Source: Magnetovibrio sp.
GTDB lineage: Bacteria > Pseudomonadota > Alphaproteobacteria > Rhodospirillales > Magnetovibrionaceae
Length of the DNA: 64,000 nucleotides
Direction: 5' to 3'
Assembly: GCA_026196495.1 (NCBI GenBank)
Contig: JAPHSY010000002.1
Span: 1-64,000 of the forward strand
This document shows positions 8,611 through 16,776 of the stretch, in pieces. The position numbers and the translations under genes are program-made. The notes under the pieces are model-generated. The model made no database searches. It was not told the DNA's origin and saw only the letters and a program-made list of their open reading frames with translations. Position 1 is the first letter of the stretch. Every line of letters begins with the position of its first letter.

Positions 8611-8702
8611 TGGTGCACCAATAAAGGCACCTGTTCATATGGTGAACGGATGTTGCATCTTAAGCAATTTTATGAGTATATATAAGCGTTCAAATGGTGA
8701 AC
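8611..8702 (+). promoter_or_regulatory. Promoter with repeated operator-like sites before the wHTH regulator
   Basis: Two near-identical palindromes, GTTCATATGGTGAAC (8633-8647) and GTTCAAATGGTGAAC (8688-8702), are 55 bases apart. A third related palindrome, TGGTGCACCA, is at 8611-8620; all three share ATGGTG(A/C)AC. A -35 like TTGCAT (8653-8658) and a -10 TATATA (8677-8682) with an 18-base spacer lie between the two long sites. The predicted start falls inside the second site. This is the layout of a repressor operator, most simply autoregulation by the wHTH protein starting at 8726. Confidence 0.6.
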
Positions 8703-8725
8703 GTATCTGGTGATAGTGCCGAAAA

Positions 8726-9382
8726 GTGTCAAATTCTAAAGTCATAGAAAAAGAGCTTAAACTTGCTGACCGAGCCACTCTGAGTCTTTTGTCCACTCTG
8801 GAAGAGGGTGAATCGACGACACAGCGTGGCTTAGCATCACGTGTTGGGGTGGCGTTGGGGTTTACCAATAGCTTGCTCAAGCGTGCTGTGCGTAAGGGAT
8901 TGGTGAAGGTCAAAGAGGCTCCGACCAAACGATACATGTACTATGTAACCCCAAAGGGCTTTAGTGAAAAAAGCCGGTTGGTGGCTCAGTACCTGTCCAC
9001 ATCTCTGAGTTTTTTTCGTCGTGCCCGTAATGAATATTCTGAACTCTATAAGCAGGCTGAAGAGCTTGGACATAAACGGGTATTGCTATATGGCGTCAGT
9101 GAACTTGCTGAAATTGCCATTTTGTCGGCAATTGAAAGTTCTGTTGAAGTGAAAGCCGTGGCCCAAGCGGGCAGCAATACTGAGTTCTTCTCAGGATTGC
9201 CAATTCTGAGCCAAATAACGCAAGAGACACTCGAGGACTTTGATATTGTTGTGATTACGTGTTCGGACAATCCTCAGGCTGCTTACGATCAGGTTTGTGA
9301 AATTGTTCCCTCAGAGCGCGTGTTTGCTGCACCGCTTTTGCATATCAGGACACCTGATGTTAAGGCTGAAGAAGGTGCATGA
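8726..9382 (+). CDS. MarR/winged-helix EPS-type regulator fused to a Rossmann-like domain
   Basis: 218 residues from GTG 8726. Residues about 8-80 form a winged helix (TLSLLSTLEEGESTTQRGLASRVG, then a recognition helix and the wing KEAPTKRYMYYVTPKG). This resembles the short MarR-type regulators found beside exopolysaccharide loci. Residues about 85-115 look like a helical linker. Residues about 112-210 form a second alpha/beta domain starting VLLYGVSELAEIAILSAI and including FSGLPILS and DIVVITCSDNP, reminiscent of the N-terminal nucleotide-sugar or CoA-binding folds of PglD or CapD type. The second domain may sense a pathway metabolite; this is inference. It overlaps the rfaH-like gene (ATGA) and is preceded by operator-like palindromes, suggesting autoregulation. 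Confidence 0.7.
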   Translation: MSNSKVIEKELKLADRATLSLLSTLEEGESTTQRGLASRVGVALGFTNSLLKRAVRKGLVKVKEAPTKRYMYYVTPKGFSEKSRLVAQYLSTSLSFFRRARNEYSELYKQAEELGHKRVLLYGVSELAEIAILSAIESSVEVKAVAQAGSNTEFFSGLPILSQITQETLEDFDIVVITCSDNPQAAYDQVCEIVPSERVFAAPLLHIRTPDVKAEEGA

Positions 9383-9879
9383 TGAAACATTGGTATGTGG
9401 CACGCACCAAACCAAACTCTGAGGATCGAGCACAGTGGCATCTCAGAAATCAAGGTTTTGAAACGTACTTGCCTCGTTATCGAAAGCAAATTCGCCATGC
9501 GCGTAAAGTTCAAACTGTATTACGAGCTTTGTTTCCTGGGTATATCTTTGTGAGCATTGATACGAAACACCAAAACTGGGCCAGTATAAATGGTACAGTC
9601 GGGGTGGTGTCACTTGTTCAGTTCGGGGATCGGCCGGAACCTGTATCTGCTGGTATCATTGACGCCATTCGCGATGGTGAAGAAAAAGGCGTCGTCAAGG
9701 TTGCTCCGCAAGGCTTAAAAAAAGGCGACCGTATTGTTGTTCGTGAAGGTGTGTTTGCCGAACATACAGCTCTATTTGAGGAAGAATGCGATGAGAAGCG
9801 ATCATTCTTGCTGCTGGATTTAATGGGCCGTTCCGTGCGTGTGAACGTGGAATCTGAACACTTGATGGCAATTTCTTAA
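9379..9879 (+). CDS. rfaH: RfaH-type NusG paralog (transcription antiterminator)
   Basis: 166 residues from ATG 9379; ATG 9382 is equally possible and better spaced from GAAGAAGG. NusG N-terminal domain (HWYVARTKPNSEDRAQWHL, ALFPGYIFV, SINGTVGVVSLVQFG) plus a C-terminal KOW-type domain (KKGDRIVVREGVF, then EKRSFLLLDLMG). The spacing and the RSFLLLDL segment resemble E. coli RfaH more than general NusG. RfaH loads onto RNA polymerase paused at ops elements and lets it read through long polysaccharide operons. By eye alignment, the position of E. coli RfaH Glu48 is Arg here, and several ops-contacting residues differ, while Lys10 and Arg16 are kept. Two ops-like sites occur at 58.06 and 58.32 kb. 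Confidence 0.85.
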   Translation: MMKHWYVARTKPNSEDRAQWHLRNQGFETYLPRYRKQIRHARKVQTVLRALFPGYIFVSIDTKHQNWASINGTVGVVSLVQFGDRPEPVSAGIIDAIRDGEEKGVVKVAPQGLKKGDRIVVREGVFAEHTALFEEECDEKRSFLLLDLMGRSVRVNVESEHLMAIS

Positions 9880-9894
9880 CGCGCCTTAGGCGGT

Positions 9895-11139
9895 TTATAC
9901 TGGTGCAGTTACTTTACGATGTGAGGCAACGACGGCGTACAGTACGAAGTAGGTTAACAACCACCATGTTGACCAGATCGAAAAATTAAATAAGGCAGAC
10001 CCCCAAAAACCAGCACTCAACGCGAGCAATGCAAAATTAATGCTGGTGTCGCGGTTGGCAAGTACAGAACGGGCCAATCCAATGAAGAGTTTGAATAAGG
10101 TCGCAAGCACTGCACATGTTCCCAAGATGCCTGTTTCAGCAAAAACCTCAACAAGCCAATTGTGGGGGTGAGATGGGATCAGCGGTGGTGGTGCCGTTGG
10201 GCCTTTGAAGCCGGCTCCCGGTTGGAAGTTAATGGTATCAATACCATGCCCAAACCACATTGCATCCATGGCACGTTCTACAGTGAACTTCCAAATCATT
10301 TGACGATGCGGGTCAACCAATGTTGTTGGTAGATATGCATCTGGGTGGTTTAGGAAAGTTGGACCATAATTGAAGAGCCAAAAAAACATTAACCCCATAA
10401 GTATCGGTGCACCTAATAACAAAGGAAAGCGGGTACGCTTTTCACGCAAACCCAACAAGATTGCACCAATAATAATCATGGCCATGAGCCCCGCGATGGC
10501 GGCGCGATTGCTCGTTTCGAAAATCACCACAAAACATAAAATGGCAGCTATGTTTGCAGCCCATTTCCAATATTTACCCAATCGCAGCCCTGCCCAGATT
10601 ATAACGGGTATGAGACACATGCATGATGCGGCAAAAGATTTCAGCCATAAGTCAGGGCGTGTTGCATGATCTTCAAGATTACGAAGTGTGCGGATTAAGT
10701 CTGGCCATGCCAGTAAGCTGATGCATGAGATAATGCCCATGATCAGCGTTATCGTTATCAAAGTCTTGAGCGCAATTGTACGGCTATTGGCATCGTTGTG
10801 GAGAATTGACCACATTACAGCCGCAGCAGCAATAAAGACAAATGTGCGTGACCATGCCTTAAATGATCGAAACCAATCCACGGATTCAAACATGCCCGGC
10901 AACCACATTACAATTGTTAGGCCGAGTAAGATGCGAAATAAGGGATCACCAACGTGGGCTGCGCGTGCAAATGTCCCTGGGATCATGAAGGCCAAAGCCA
11001 ATGTGGCAATTAATGCCAACCCAAGGTCAGCCTGCATAACCGCACGACCAAACATCATCAATGGTACACCTGCACCAATTAAAAATGCGGCGATGATGCT
11101 CAACTGTTTGATTTTTGGGTTTGCAGCTAAATCAGTCAT
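9895..11139 (-). CDS. O-antigen ligase/polymerase-like membrane protein (Wzy_C domain)
   Basis: 414 residues with about 10-12 membrane segments. A long periplasmic loop near residues 255-325 contains the conserved segment SHPHNWLVEVFAETGILG, the hallmark of the WaaL/Wzy_C family. Such proteins join undecaprenyl-linked polysaccharide to lipid A-core or polymerise repeats. The His of HNW is expected to be essential. Since a separate Wzy-like protein exists (22072), the ligase role is more likely here, but the families are hard to separate by sequence. It converges with rfaH (15-bp gap) and follows fcl by six bases. Confidence 0.75.
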   Translation of the reverse strand: MTDLAANPKIKQLSIIAAFLIGAGVPLMMFGRAVMQADLGLALIATLALAFMIPGTFARAAHVGDPLFRILLGLTIVMWLPGMFESVDWFRSFKAWSRTFVFIAAAAVMWSILHNDANSRTIALKTLITITLIMGIISCISLLAWPDLIRTLRNLEDHATRPDLWLKSFAASCMCLIPVIIWAGLRLGKYWKWAANIAAILCFVVIFETSNRAAIAGLMAMIIIGAILLGLREKRTRFPLLLGAPILMGLMFFWLFNYGPTFLNHPDAYLPTTLVDPHRQMIWKFTVERAMDAMWFGHGIDTINFQPGAGFKGPTAPPPLIPSHPHNWLVEVFAETGILGTCAVLATLFKLFIGLARSVLANRDTSINFALLALSAGFWGSALFNFSIWSTWWLLTYFVLYAVVASHRKVTAPV

Positions 11140-11145
11140 AACAGA

Positions 11146-12090
11146 TCAGAGAGCATTTTCTAGATACCATGCATACGATTGAGCCATGCCGTCAGCCAAA
11201 GAGGTCGGGGCCTTCCAACCCAAATCGTGAATGCGAGAGCAATCCATCAATTTACGTGGTGTTCCGTCTGGTTTGTCTGAGTTGTAGACGTAGCCCCCTT
11301 CGTAGCCTACAGCTTCGGCGATGGTATCCGCCAGCTCACGGATGGTCACTTCATCGCCACTGCCGATGTTTATATGTTCGGCTTCTGAATAGTGTTCCAT
11401 CAAGTAGACCAAACCGTCGGCAAGGTCATCAACATGAAGGAATTCACGTTTAGGCGTTCCCGTACCCCAAATTTCGATATTTTCAGCACCATCTAGTTTG
11501 GCTTGATGTGCTTTCACCAGCAAAGCCGCAGCGACATGACTGGTTTCCAAATTGTAATTATCACCCGGTCCATACAGGTTGGTTGGCATGGCAGAGATAT
11601 AATCGCGCCCGTGCTGCTTTCGGTAGGCTTGGCACAGTTTTATGCCAGCAATTTTTGCAACTGCATACCACTCGTTGGTGGGTTCCAATGGTCCCGTTAG
11701 CAGTACGTCTTCGGTCATGGGTTGAGGGGCCATTTTGGGATAAATGCACGATGAGCCCAAGAACAACAACTTTCCCACGTCAGCCAAATGAGCCGCATGA
11801 ATGATGTTTGTTTCAATCATCAGGTTGTTATAGAGAAAGTCCGCAGGCCATGTGTCGTTGGCATAGATGCCACCGACTTTAGCAGCTGCTAAGAAAATGG
11901 CATCTGGTCGGTTTGTGTCCATCCAGGTTTCAACGGCATCTTGGCGCAATAAGTCTACGTCATCACGTGTTGCGGTAATGACGTCACAATCGACTTTCTC
12001 TAAGCGCCGCATTAGGGCAGAACCCACCATGCCGCGATGGCCTGCTACCCAGATACGTTTGCCACTGAGGGAGTAGAGTGGATCATTCAT
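11146..12090 (-). CDS. fcl: GDP-L-fucose synthase
   Basis: 314 residues from ATG 12090, chosen because the longer frame would run 53 bases into gmd; this start overlaps the gmd stop by eight bases. Extended short-chain dehydrogenase: NAD(P) motif [10 protein letters not shown] near residue 18, SSCIYP, and catalytic YAVAKIAG (YxxxK). [10 protein letters not shown] and the C-terminal DLGW are typical. It epimerises and reduces GDP-4-keto-6-deoxy-mannose to GDP-L-fucose. Gmd, just upstream, supplies its substrate, and a GT11-like protein (27553) may use the product. Full length for the family. Confidence 0.95.
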   Translation of the reverse strand: MNDPLYSLSGKRIWVAGHRGMVGSALMRRLEKVDCDVITATRDDVDLLRQDAVETWMDTNRPDAIFLAAAKVGGIYANDTWPADFLYNNLMIETNIIHAAHLADVGKLLFLGSSCIYPKMAPQPMTEDVLLTGPLEPTNEWYAVAKIAGIKLCQAYRKQHGRDYISAMPTNLYGPGDNYNLETSHVAAALLVKAHQAKLDGAENIEIWGTGTPKREFLHVDDLADGLVYLMEHYSEAEHINIGSGDEVTIRELADTIAEAVGYEGGYVYNSDKPDGTPRKLMDCSRIHDLGWKAPTSLADGMAQSYAWYLENAL

Positions 12091-13150
12091 GGCGGTTTTG
12101 ACGGTTAATTTCTTGTTCGACCAATTCCAAATCATACTCCACCATTTCCTTCACCAGATCGGTGAAGGGCGTAGTGTGCTTCCAGCCTAATGTCTCATGG
12201 GCTTTGGTCGCGTCGCCGAGGAGATACTCCACCTCCGTCGGACGGAAGTAGCGTGGGTCGATTTCGATTAAGACGTCTCCACTGTCGGCATCAACACCGG
12301 TTTGGTCGACACCTTCTCCTTTCCACTCGATGGTCCGTCCAATGTGTGAAAATGCCAGCTCGACGAATTCACGAACAGAATGGGTTTCTTCGGTGCACAG
12401 TACAAAGTCTTCAGGTTCATTGTGCTGAACAATGCGCCACATGCCTTCTACATAGTCACGGGCGTGGCCCCAATCGCGACATGCATCCAAGTTGCCCAGG
12501 TATATTTTATCTTGCAAACCCCGTTGAATAGCAGCGACAGCACGACTGATTTTTCGGGTTACAAAGGTTTCGCCACGGGTAGGACCTTCGTGATTAAACA
12601 AAATACCATTGGAAGCATGGATGCCGTAGGCTTCGCGATAGTTGCGCACGATCCAGTAACTGTAGAGTTTTGCCGCTGCGTATGGGCTGCGGGGCTGGAA
12701 CGGTGTGGTTTCACTTTGGGGTGCAGGAGCATCACCAAATAGTTCAGAGGTTGAGGCCTGATAAAAACGAGTTTTCTTTTCAAGACCCAGAATACGCATG
12801 GCTTCCAACAAACGCAGGGTGCCAATAGCGTCGGCATTGGCTGTGTACTCAGGAGTGTCAAAGCTAACTTGGACGTGGCTTTGTGCTGCCAAGTTATAGA
12901 TTTCATCTGGTTGTGTTTCTTGGATCAAGCGGATGATGTTGGTCGAGTCTGTTAAGTCGCCATAATGCATGAAGAAGCGTACGTCATCTTCATGAGGATC
13001 ATGATAGAGGTGATCGACACGTCCTGTATTGAAGGATGATGAGCGACGCTTAATGCCGTGAACTGTGTAGCCCTTGGACAATAAGAGTTCCGCAAGAAGG
13101 GCTCCATCTTGGCCCGTGATTCCAGTGATAAGCGCAGTTTTGCCTGACAT
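12083..13150 (-). CDS. gmd: GDP-mannose 4,6-dehydratase
   Basis: 355 residues, close to the normal family length. N-terminus [21 protein letters not shown] binds [39 protein letters not shown] (YxxxK) and [20 protein letters not shown] are all Gmd hallmarks. It converts GDP-mannose to GDP-4-keto-6-deoxymannose, the step before Fcl. It overlaps fcl and is 29 bases downstream of a GT2 gene. The product could also feed other 6-deoxy sugars such as rhamnose or perosamine, but the adjacent Fcl argues for fucose. Confidence 0.96.
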   Translation of the reverse strand: MSGKTALITGITGQDGALLAELLLSKGYTVHGIKRRSSSFNTGRVDHLYHDPHEDDVRFFMHYGDLTDSTNIIRLIQETQPDEIYNLAAQSHVQVSFDTPEYTANADAIGTLRLLEAMRILGLEKKTRFYQASTSELFGDAPAPQSETTPFQPRSPYAAAKLYSYWIVRNYREAYGIHASNGILFNHEGPTRGETFVTRKISRAVAAIQRGLQDKIYLGNLDACRDWGHARDYVEGMWRIVQHNEPEDFVLCTEETHSVREFVELAFSHIGRTIEWKGEGVDQTGVDADSGDVLIEIDPRYFRPTEVEYLLGDATKAHETLGWKHTTPFTDLVKEMVEYDLELVEQEINRQNRHE

Positions 13151-13179
13151 GTAAGTTTCGTCCTAGTAAATCGTTTCGT

Positions 13180-14079
13180 TTATGCGGAAGCTTCTGTTTC
13201 GTGGTCAACGCGTGCCGAGTGCGAGTATGGCAAAAGGCGTTGAAATATCTGCGCGAACATAACATTCGGCAATATGCGGTGAAGTAATATCCAGCCAAAA
13301 TACAAACTGAGGGGATATGTTGACGGCTTATTGCGCCAGTTCCACCATGTTTTAACGAGGCGCCCAATAGAGTATGCTTTAGGGTTTTTCCTTTGAATGG
13401 AGCCCCAAAGCTTTCCGTGTTTATTGCGTGAAATGCTTTTTAACATCCCGGTTTGGCTGACGCGATAGTGAAACAGCGGATCTTTCATCGGTACGCCAAA
13501 ATAGCCGTGACGGCCTAGACGGATGTTAAATTCCCAATCTTCATAACCCTGACGCATGCTTTCGTCATAGCCTCCCAACTCATGCCATGCAGATTTGGGC
13601 ATCAATAGGCAATAGGGTAGTTGATTGAGAAACAGTTGCTCAAAGAAGTTATAATTTTTGCGCAACACCCCAGTGACATCTCCAAAAACATCCAGATGGC
13701 TGAAGACCACGGTCTTTGGCGGGCTGCTTTTGAGCGTTTGATACGCCGTTTCCAAATAGTTGGGTTCCAGCCAATCATCACAATCAAGGGGTAATACGTA
13801 TGTTCCGCGGGTATTGCGGAATGCTGTGTTGCGTGCTGCGGGTAACCCCATGTTGATCTGGCGGATCATGCGTACATCATTGCCAAGATTGTCTAAGAAT
13901 TTAATGGTTTCGGGATCATCTGAACCATCATCGACAAGCACAATCTCGAAATCTTTGAAACTCTGTGCGCGCAAACTGTCCAGCGTCTCACCCAGATGAA
14001 GATGGCTGTTGTAACACGGCAAAATGACCGAGATAGCAGGTGCTTTTGTATCTTGAATGGCAGTCTGGGTTTCGGGCAT
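13180..14079 (-). CDS. Glycosyltransferase family 2
   Basis: 299 residues. GT-A fold: ISVILPCYNSHLHLGETLDSL at about 16, FEIVLVDDGSDD, then AARNTAFRNTRGTYVLPLDCDDW with the DxD-like DCDD motif near 108, and GGYDESMRQGYEDWEFNIRL near 180. The EDWE segment is the usual catalytic-base region. It transfers a sugar from a nucleotide donor in the cytoplasm; donor and acceptor are not predictable. First gene of the GT2-gmd-fcl-ligase minus-strand group, with a divergent neighbour at 14230. Confidence 0.85.
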   Translation of the reverse strand: MPETQTAIQDTKAPAISVILPCYNSHLHLGETLDSLRAQSFKDFEIVLVDDGSDDPETIKFLDNLGNDVRMIRQINMGLPAARNTAFRNTRGTYVLPLDCDDWLEPNYLETAYQTLKSSPPKTVVFSHLDVFGDVTGVLRKNYNFFEQLFLNQLPYCLLMPKSAWHELGGYDESMRQGYEDWEFNIRLGRHGYFGVPMKDPLFHYRVSQTGMLKSISRNKHGKLWGSIQRKNPKAYSIGRLVKTWWNWRNKPSTYPLSLYFGWILLHRILPNVMFAQIFQRLLPYSHSARVDHETEASA

Positions 14080-14126
14080 GGAATCGCTTGAATTTTCCGA
14101 GGTGCTGAAGGGTAGCGGATTATAGT

Positions 14127-14143
14127 CATTTCATTGTGAAATG
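14127..14143. promoter_or_regulatory. Inverted repeat CATTTCA-TTG-TGAAATG in divergent intergenic region
   Basis: Seven-base perfect arms with a three-base centre, in the 150-bp gap between the GT2 gene (-) and the GT4 gene (+). It could be an operator serving both directions. Further on (14170-14195) the + strand has AGGG-AAAAAC-CCCT then GTTTTT, a small terminator-like hairpin. Both are weak, sequence-only calls. Confidence 0.3.
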
Positions 14144-14229
14144 TGGAAAAACTTTTACCATTTTTTGAGGGAAAAACCCCTGTTTTTATGGCTTGAAGAG
14201 AGCATTTCCCTAATGGCTTAAGTTATGGC

Positions 14230-15339
14230 ATGTATACATTCATGTTACGTGATCCATTGTTTAAAAAAATTCTGCGTATGGGCTGGGGGATTGCCCTTGG
14301 TATCCATAGTGTTTTGAACCTGCTTTTGCCTAGGTCCAGAACGCGCGTGCAAGTGTTTTTTGGTGGTGCGCGCCCCGGTGATGTCGGTGGACCGTTGGTC
14401 AAAGTTAAGCGCTTGCGCGCTTTGTTTCCCGAACAATTTTGGGGGTTCAACCTTGTTTATACCCTGTCCAACACCCCGTATTTGCCCAATTTTGCGCTTT
14501 GGCTGTTGAAAGTACGCCGTGTTCCCATTGTTCATAACCAAAATGGGGTGTTTTATCCCGGTTGGTATGATGGTGATTGGGAAGGGCAAAACCGCCGAAT
14601 GGCGCGGACATTTCACCAAGCTGATTATGTTTTTTATCAAAGTGAATTTTGCAAGCTATCTGCTGAAAAGTATCTCGGTGTCCGAAAGGGTGCCAGTGAG
14701 ATCTTGTACAATGCCGTGGATACCCAATTCTATCGCCCGGCTTCTGACTCCAACGAACGTTCTCGACATGGAGCTTACTGTTTTTTGCTGACAGGTAAGA
14801 TTGATGATCACATGTACTATCGGGTTGAAAGCTCGATCCGGGGTTTGGCAGCAGCCAAAGACTTAAATGCAGAGCTTATTGTTGCGGGTTGGATGGCTGA
14901 AAATGCCACAACTCAGGCTGAAAGCCTTGCCCGGGAACTGGGCGTTATTGACCGGGTGAAGTTCACGGGGCGCTATACTCAGGAAGAGGCACCTGAAATT
15001 TACCAATCGGCTGATGTGTACATCATGATGAAGCACAACGATCCATGCCCCAACACTGTGCTGGAGGCGTTGGCCTGTGGGTTACCTGTATTGTATTCAG
15101 ATACAGGAGGTGTCTCGGAATTAGTTGGTGATGCTGGTATCGGGCTAGACTGTGAACAAGGTTGGGGCGCACCGGAAGTTCCTAAAGCTGGGGTGATTGG
15201 CCAAGGCATGGTTGATATTGTCACCCAACTGGAGACATTATCTGCAAATGCCCGCAAACGGGCTGTTGAGCGGTTTGATATTTGCCACTGGGAACGCCGT
15301 CATGGTGAAATATTTGCCCAACTGTTGGAACAAAATTAA
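14230..15339 (+). CDS. Glycosyltransferase family 4 (GT-B)
   Basis: 369 residues. The C-terminal Rossmann half carries CFLLTGKIDDH, ELGVIDRVKFTGRYTQEEAPEIYQSADVYIM and the donor-binding NTVLEALACGLPVLYSDTGGVSELV (E-x7-E motif). The N-terminal half has FFGGARPGDVGGP, as in GT4 acceptor domains. It transfers a nucleotide-activated sugar in the cytoplasm; sugar unknown. It starts a short + strand group with two methyltransferases, and its TAATG stop/start overlap with the next gene suggests translational coupling. Confidence 0.85.
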   Translation: MYTFMLRDPLFKKILRMGWGIALGIHSVLNLLLPRSRTRVQVFFGGARPGDVGGPLVKVKRLRALFPEQFWGFNLVYTLSNTPYLPNFALWLLKVRRVPIVHNQNGVFYPGWYDGDWEGQNRRMARTFHQADYVFYQSEFCKLSAEKYLGVRKGASEILYNAVDTQFYRPASDSNERSRHGAYCFLLTGKIDDHMYYRVESSIRGLAAAKDLNAELIVAGWMAENATTQAESLARELGVIDRVKFTGRYTQEEAPEIYQSADVYIMMKHNDPCPNTVLEALACGLPVLYSDTGGVSELVGDAGIGLDCEQGWGAPEVPKAGVIGQGMVDIVTQLETLSANARKRAVERFDICHWERRHGEIFAQLLEQN

Positions 15340-16103
15340 TGCGTAAACTTCTATTAGCCGTGATCTGGCTTTTATCTTTGCCGTTCTATCTCATCCCGGC
15401 CAAGTTACGCTTGGGTTTGATTAAGGGTCTAATGGTTCTGGATTCCCGTGTCGGCCAACCAGCCGATGCGATGCGGCGCCAATTCCAGGTGTTGGATATG
15501 GCGGATAAGGTTATTTCCGAACGGGCAATGGCTTTTGGTGATGGTGTGCATCCCAAACACCGTTTGACCCGCTACCATGATTTTTTTGTCGAAAACATTC
15601 AAAGCGATAGCACGGTCCTGGATGTCGGTTGTGGCTATGGTGCTTTGGCGCGTTCGATTGCGGCACGGGTTGATGGTGCCAAAGTTACCGGTATTGATAG
15701 TGATGAGGGGCGCCTGTCCCAAGCGCGCGCCACAGACAATCCAAATCATGTGACATTTGTATTGGGGGATGCTCTGAAAGACTTACCCAATGGCGACTGG
15801 GATGTGATGGTGTTGTCGAATGTGTGGGAACATATTGAAGAACGGGTTGATTTTATGCGAGGGCTGCTCACAAAGGTGCAGCCAACAACGGTTCTGATAC
15901 GTGTTCCTGTGTTCGAACGCCATTGGCATCTACCAATGCGCAAAGAACTTGGGATATTTTATTTTTCGGATACCACTCACTTTATTGAACATACAATGGC
16001 GGAATTTGCCGACGAAGCTCAACGTTCTGGTCTCAGTATTTTAAGCCAAGATATTCGTTGGGGTGAGATTTGGGCCGTGTGTGAACCGACAAAGGATACA
16101 TGA
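15339..16103 (+). CDS. Class I SAM-dependent methyltransferase
   Basis: 254 residues. Residues 1-30 are hydrophobic with basic ends (LLLAVIWLLSLPFYLIP), so the protein may be anchored to or lie on the inner membrane. Motif I TVLDVGCGYGALARSI is near 87, then VTGIDSDEGRLSQA, FVLGDALKDLP and VLSNVWEHIEE. The WEH segment resembles the DVxEH of sugar-modifying methyltransferases. It is coupled to the GT4 gene before it (start overlaps the stop) and lies one base from the next methyltransferase. It probably methylates the glycan or a lipid-linked intermediate. Confidence 0.8.
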   Translation: MRKLLLAVIWLLSLPFYLIPAKLRLGLIKGLMVLDSRVGQPADAMRRQFQVLDMADKVISERAMAFGDGVHPKHRLTRYHDFFVENIQSDSTVLDVGCGYGALARSIAARVDGAKVTGIDSDEGRLSQARATDNPNHVTFVLGDALKDLPNGDWDVMVLSNVWEHIEERVDFMRGLLTKVQPTTVLIRVPVFERHWHLPMRKELGIFYFSDTTHFIEHTMAEFADEAQRSGLSILSQDIRWGEIWAVCEPTKDT

Positions 16104-16104
16104 T

Positions 16105-16776
16105 ATGCGTGTTGGTGACAGCACCAGACTAGATGTACCTGCAGGCGTGACTTTGGATCCTCATGGCGATATCTGCGCCATGGCTTCGGGAAAGCGGGTA
16201 TTGAATGTTGGGGCCGCTGGTAACGCTGCGTTTTATCGGGAAAATGGTGCCGAGGGTTGGCTTCACGCTGCCCTAAACCAAGTTGCCACTGAGTTGCATG
16301 GGTTGGACCTAGATGGTGATGAAATCAACGTAGCTGCCGATATGGGCTATTCAATCGTGTGCGGCAACTGTGAAGACGCCAAACTGGATCAGACCTTTGA
16401 TTTGATTGTAATGGCAGATGTGTTGGAGCACGTGAATAATCCCGGCTTGGCGCTAACGAATATGCTGAACCACTTAGATTCTGGCGGCCAGATTGTGATC
16501 ACCACACCCAATGCAACGTTTTTGGGTAATGTTGTCAATGCGCTGTTGCGTCGTGGACCCAATGTATTTTGGGATCATGTCAATTTGTATACCCCGGAAA
16601 ACATTCAGGCATTGTGTGACCGCCATGGTTGGCAGATGGGGCCGACACGCATGTTTTCACTTAACGACCGCCGCAGTGGAGCCGTTAGATTAAAAAGTTT
16701 AATCGTGGAAATGGTCGGGAAGGTGTTTCCCAGGCTGCACAGTGGATTTTTGTGCGTGATTTCTCAAAAATCGTAG
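16105..16776 (+). CDS. Class I SAM-dependent methyltransferase (second of a pair)
   Basis: 223 residues from ATG 16105, one base after the previous stop; the longer frame from 16063 would overlap that gene by 41 bases. Motif I is unusual, VLNVGAAGNAAFY instead of G-C-G-x-G, but the rest is clear: ELHGLDLDGDEINVAADMG, FDLIVMADVLEHVNNPGLAL and GGQIVITTPNATF. Its 3' end overlaps the convergent GT4 gene by 13 bases. A role in O-methylation of the polysaccharide is inferred from context. Confidence 0.78.
   Translation: MRVGDSTRLDVPAGVTLDPHGDICAMASGKRVLNVGAAGNAAFYRENGAEGWLHAALNQVATELHGLDLDGDEINVAADMGYSIVCGNCEDAKLDQTFDLIVMADVLEHVNNPGLALTNMLNHLDSGGQIVITTPNATFLGNVVNALLRRGPNVFWDHVNLYTPENIQALCDRHGWQMGPTRMFSLNDRRSGAVRLKSLIVEMVGKVFPRLHSGFLCVISQKS

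Noticed and set aside
9882-9895. CGCC-TTA-GGCG hairpin after rfaH as terminator
   Set aside because: Four-pair stem followed only by GTTTAT; too weak to call.
14109-14119. GGTAGCG as a third ops element before the 14230 gene
   Set aside because: Only 7 of 12 positions match and the leading GC of the hairpin core is missing.
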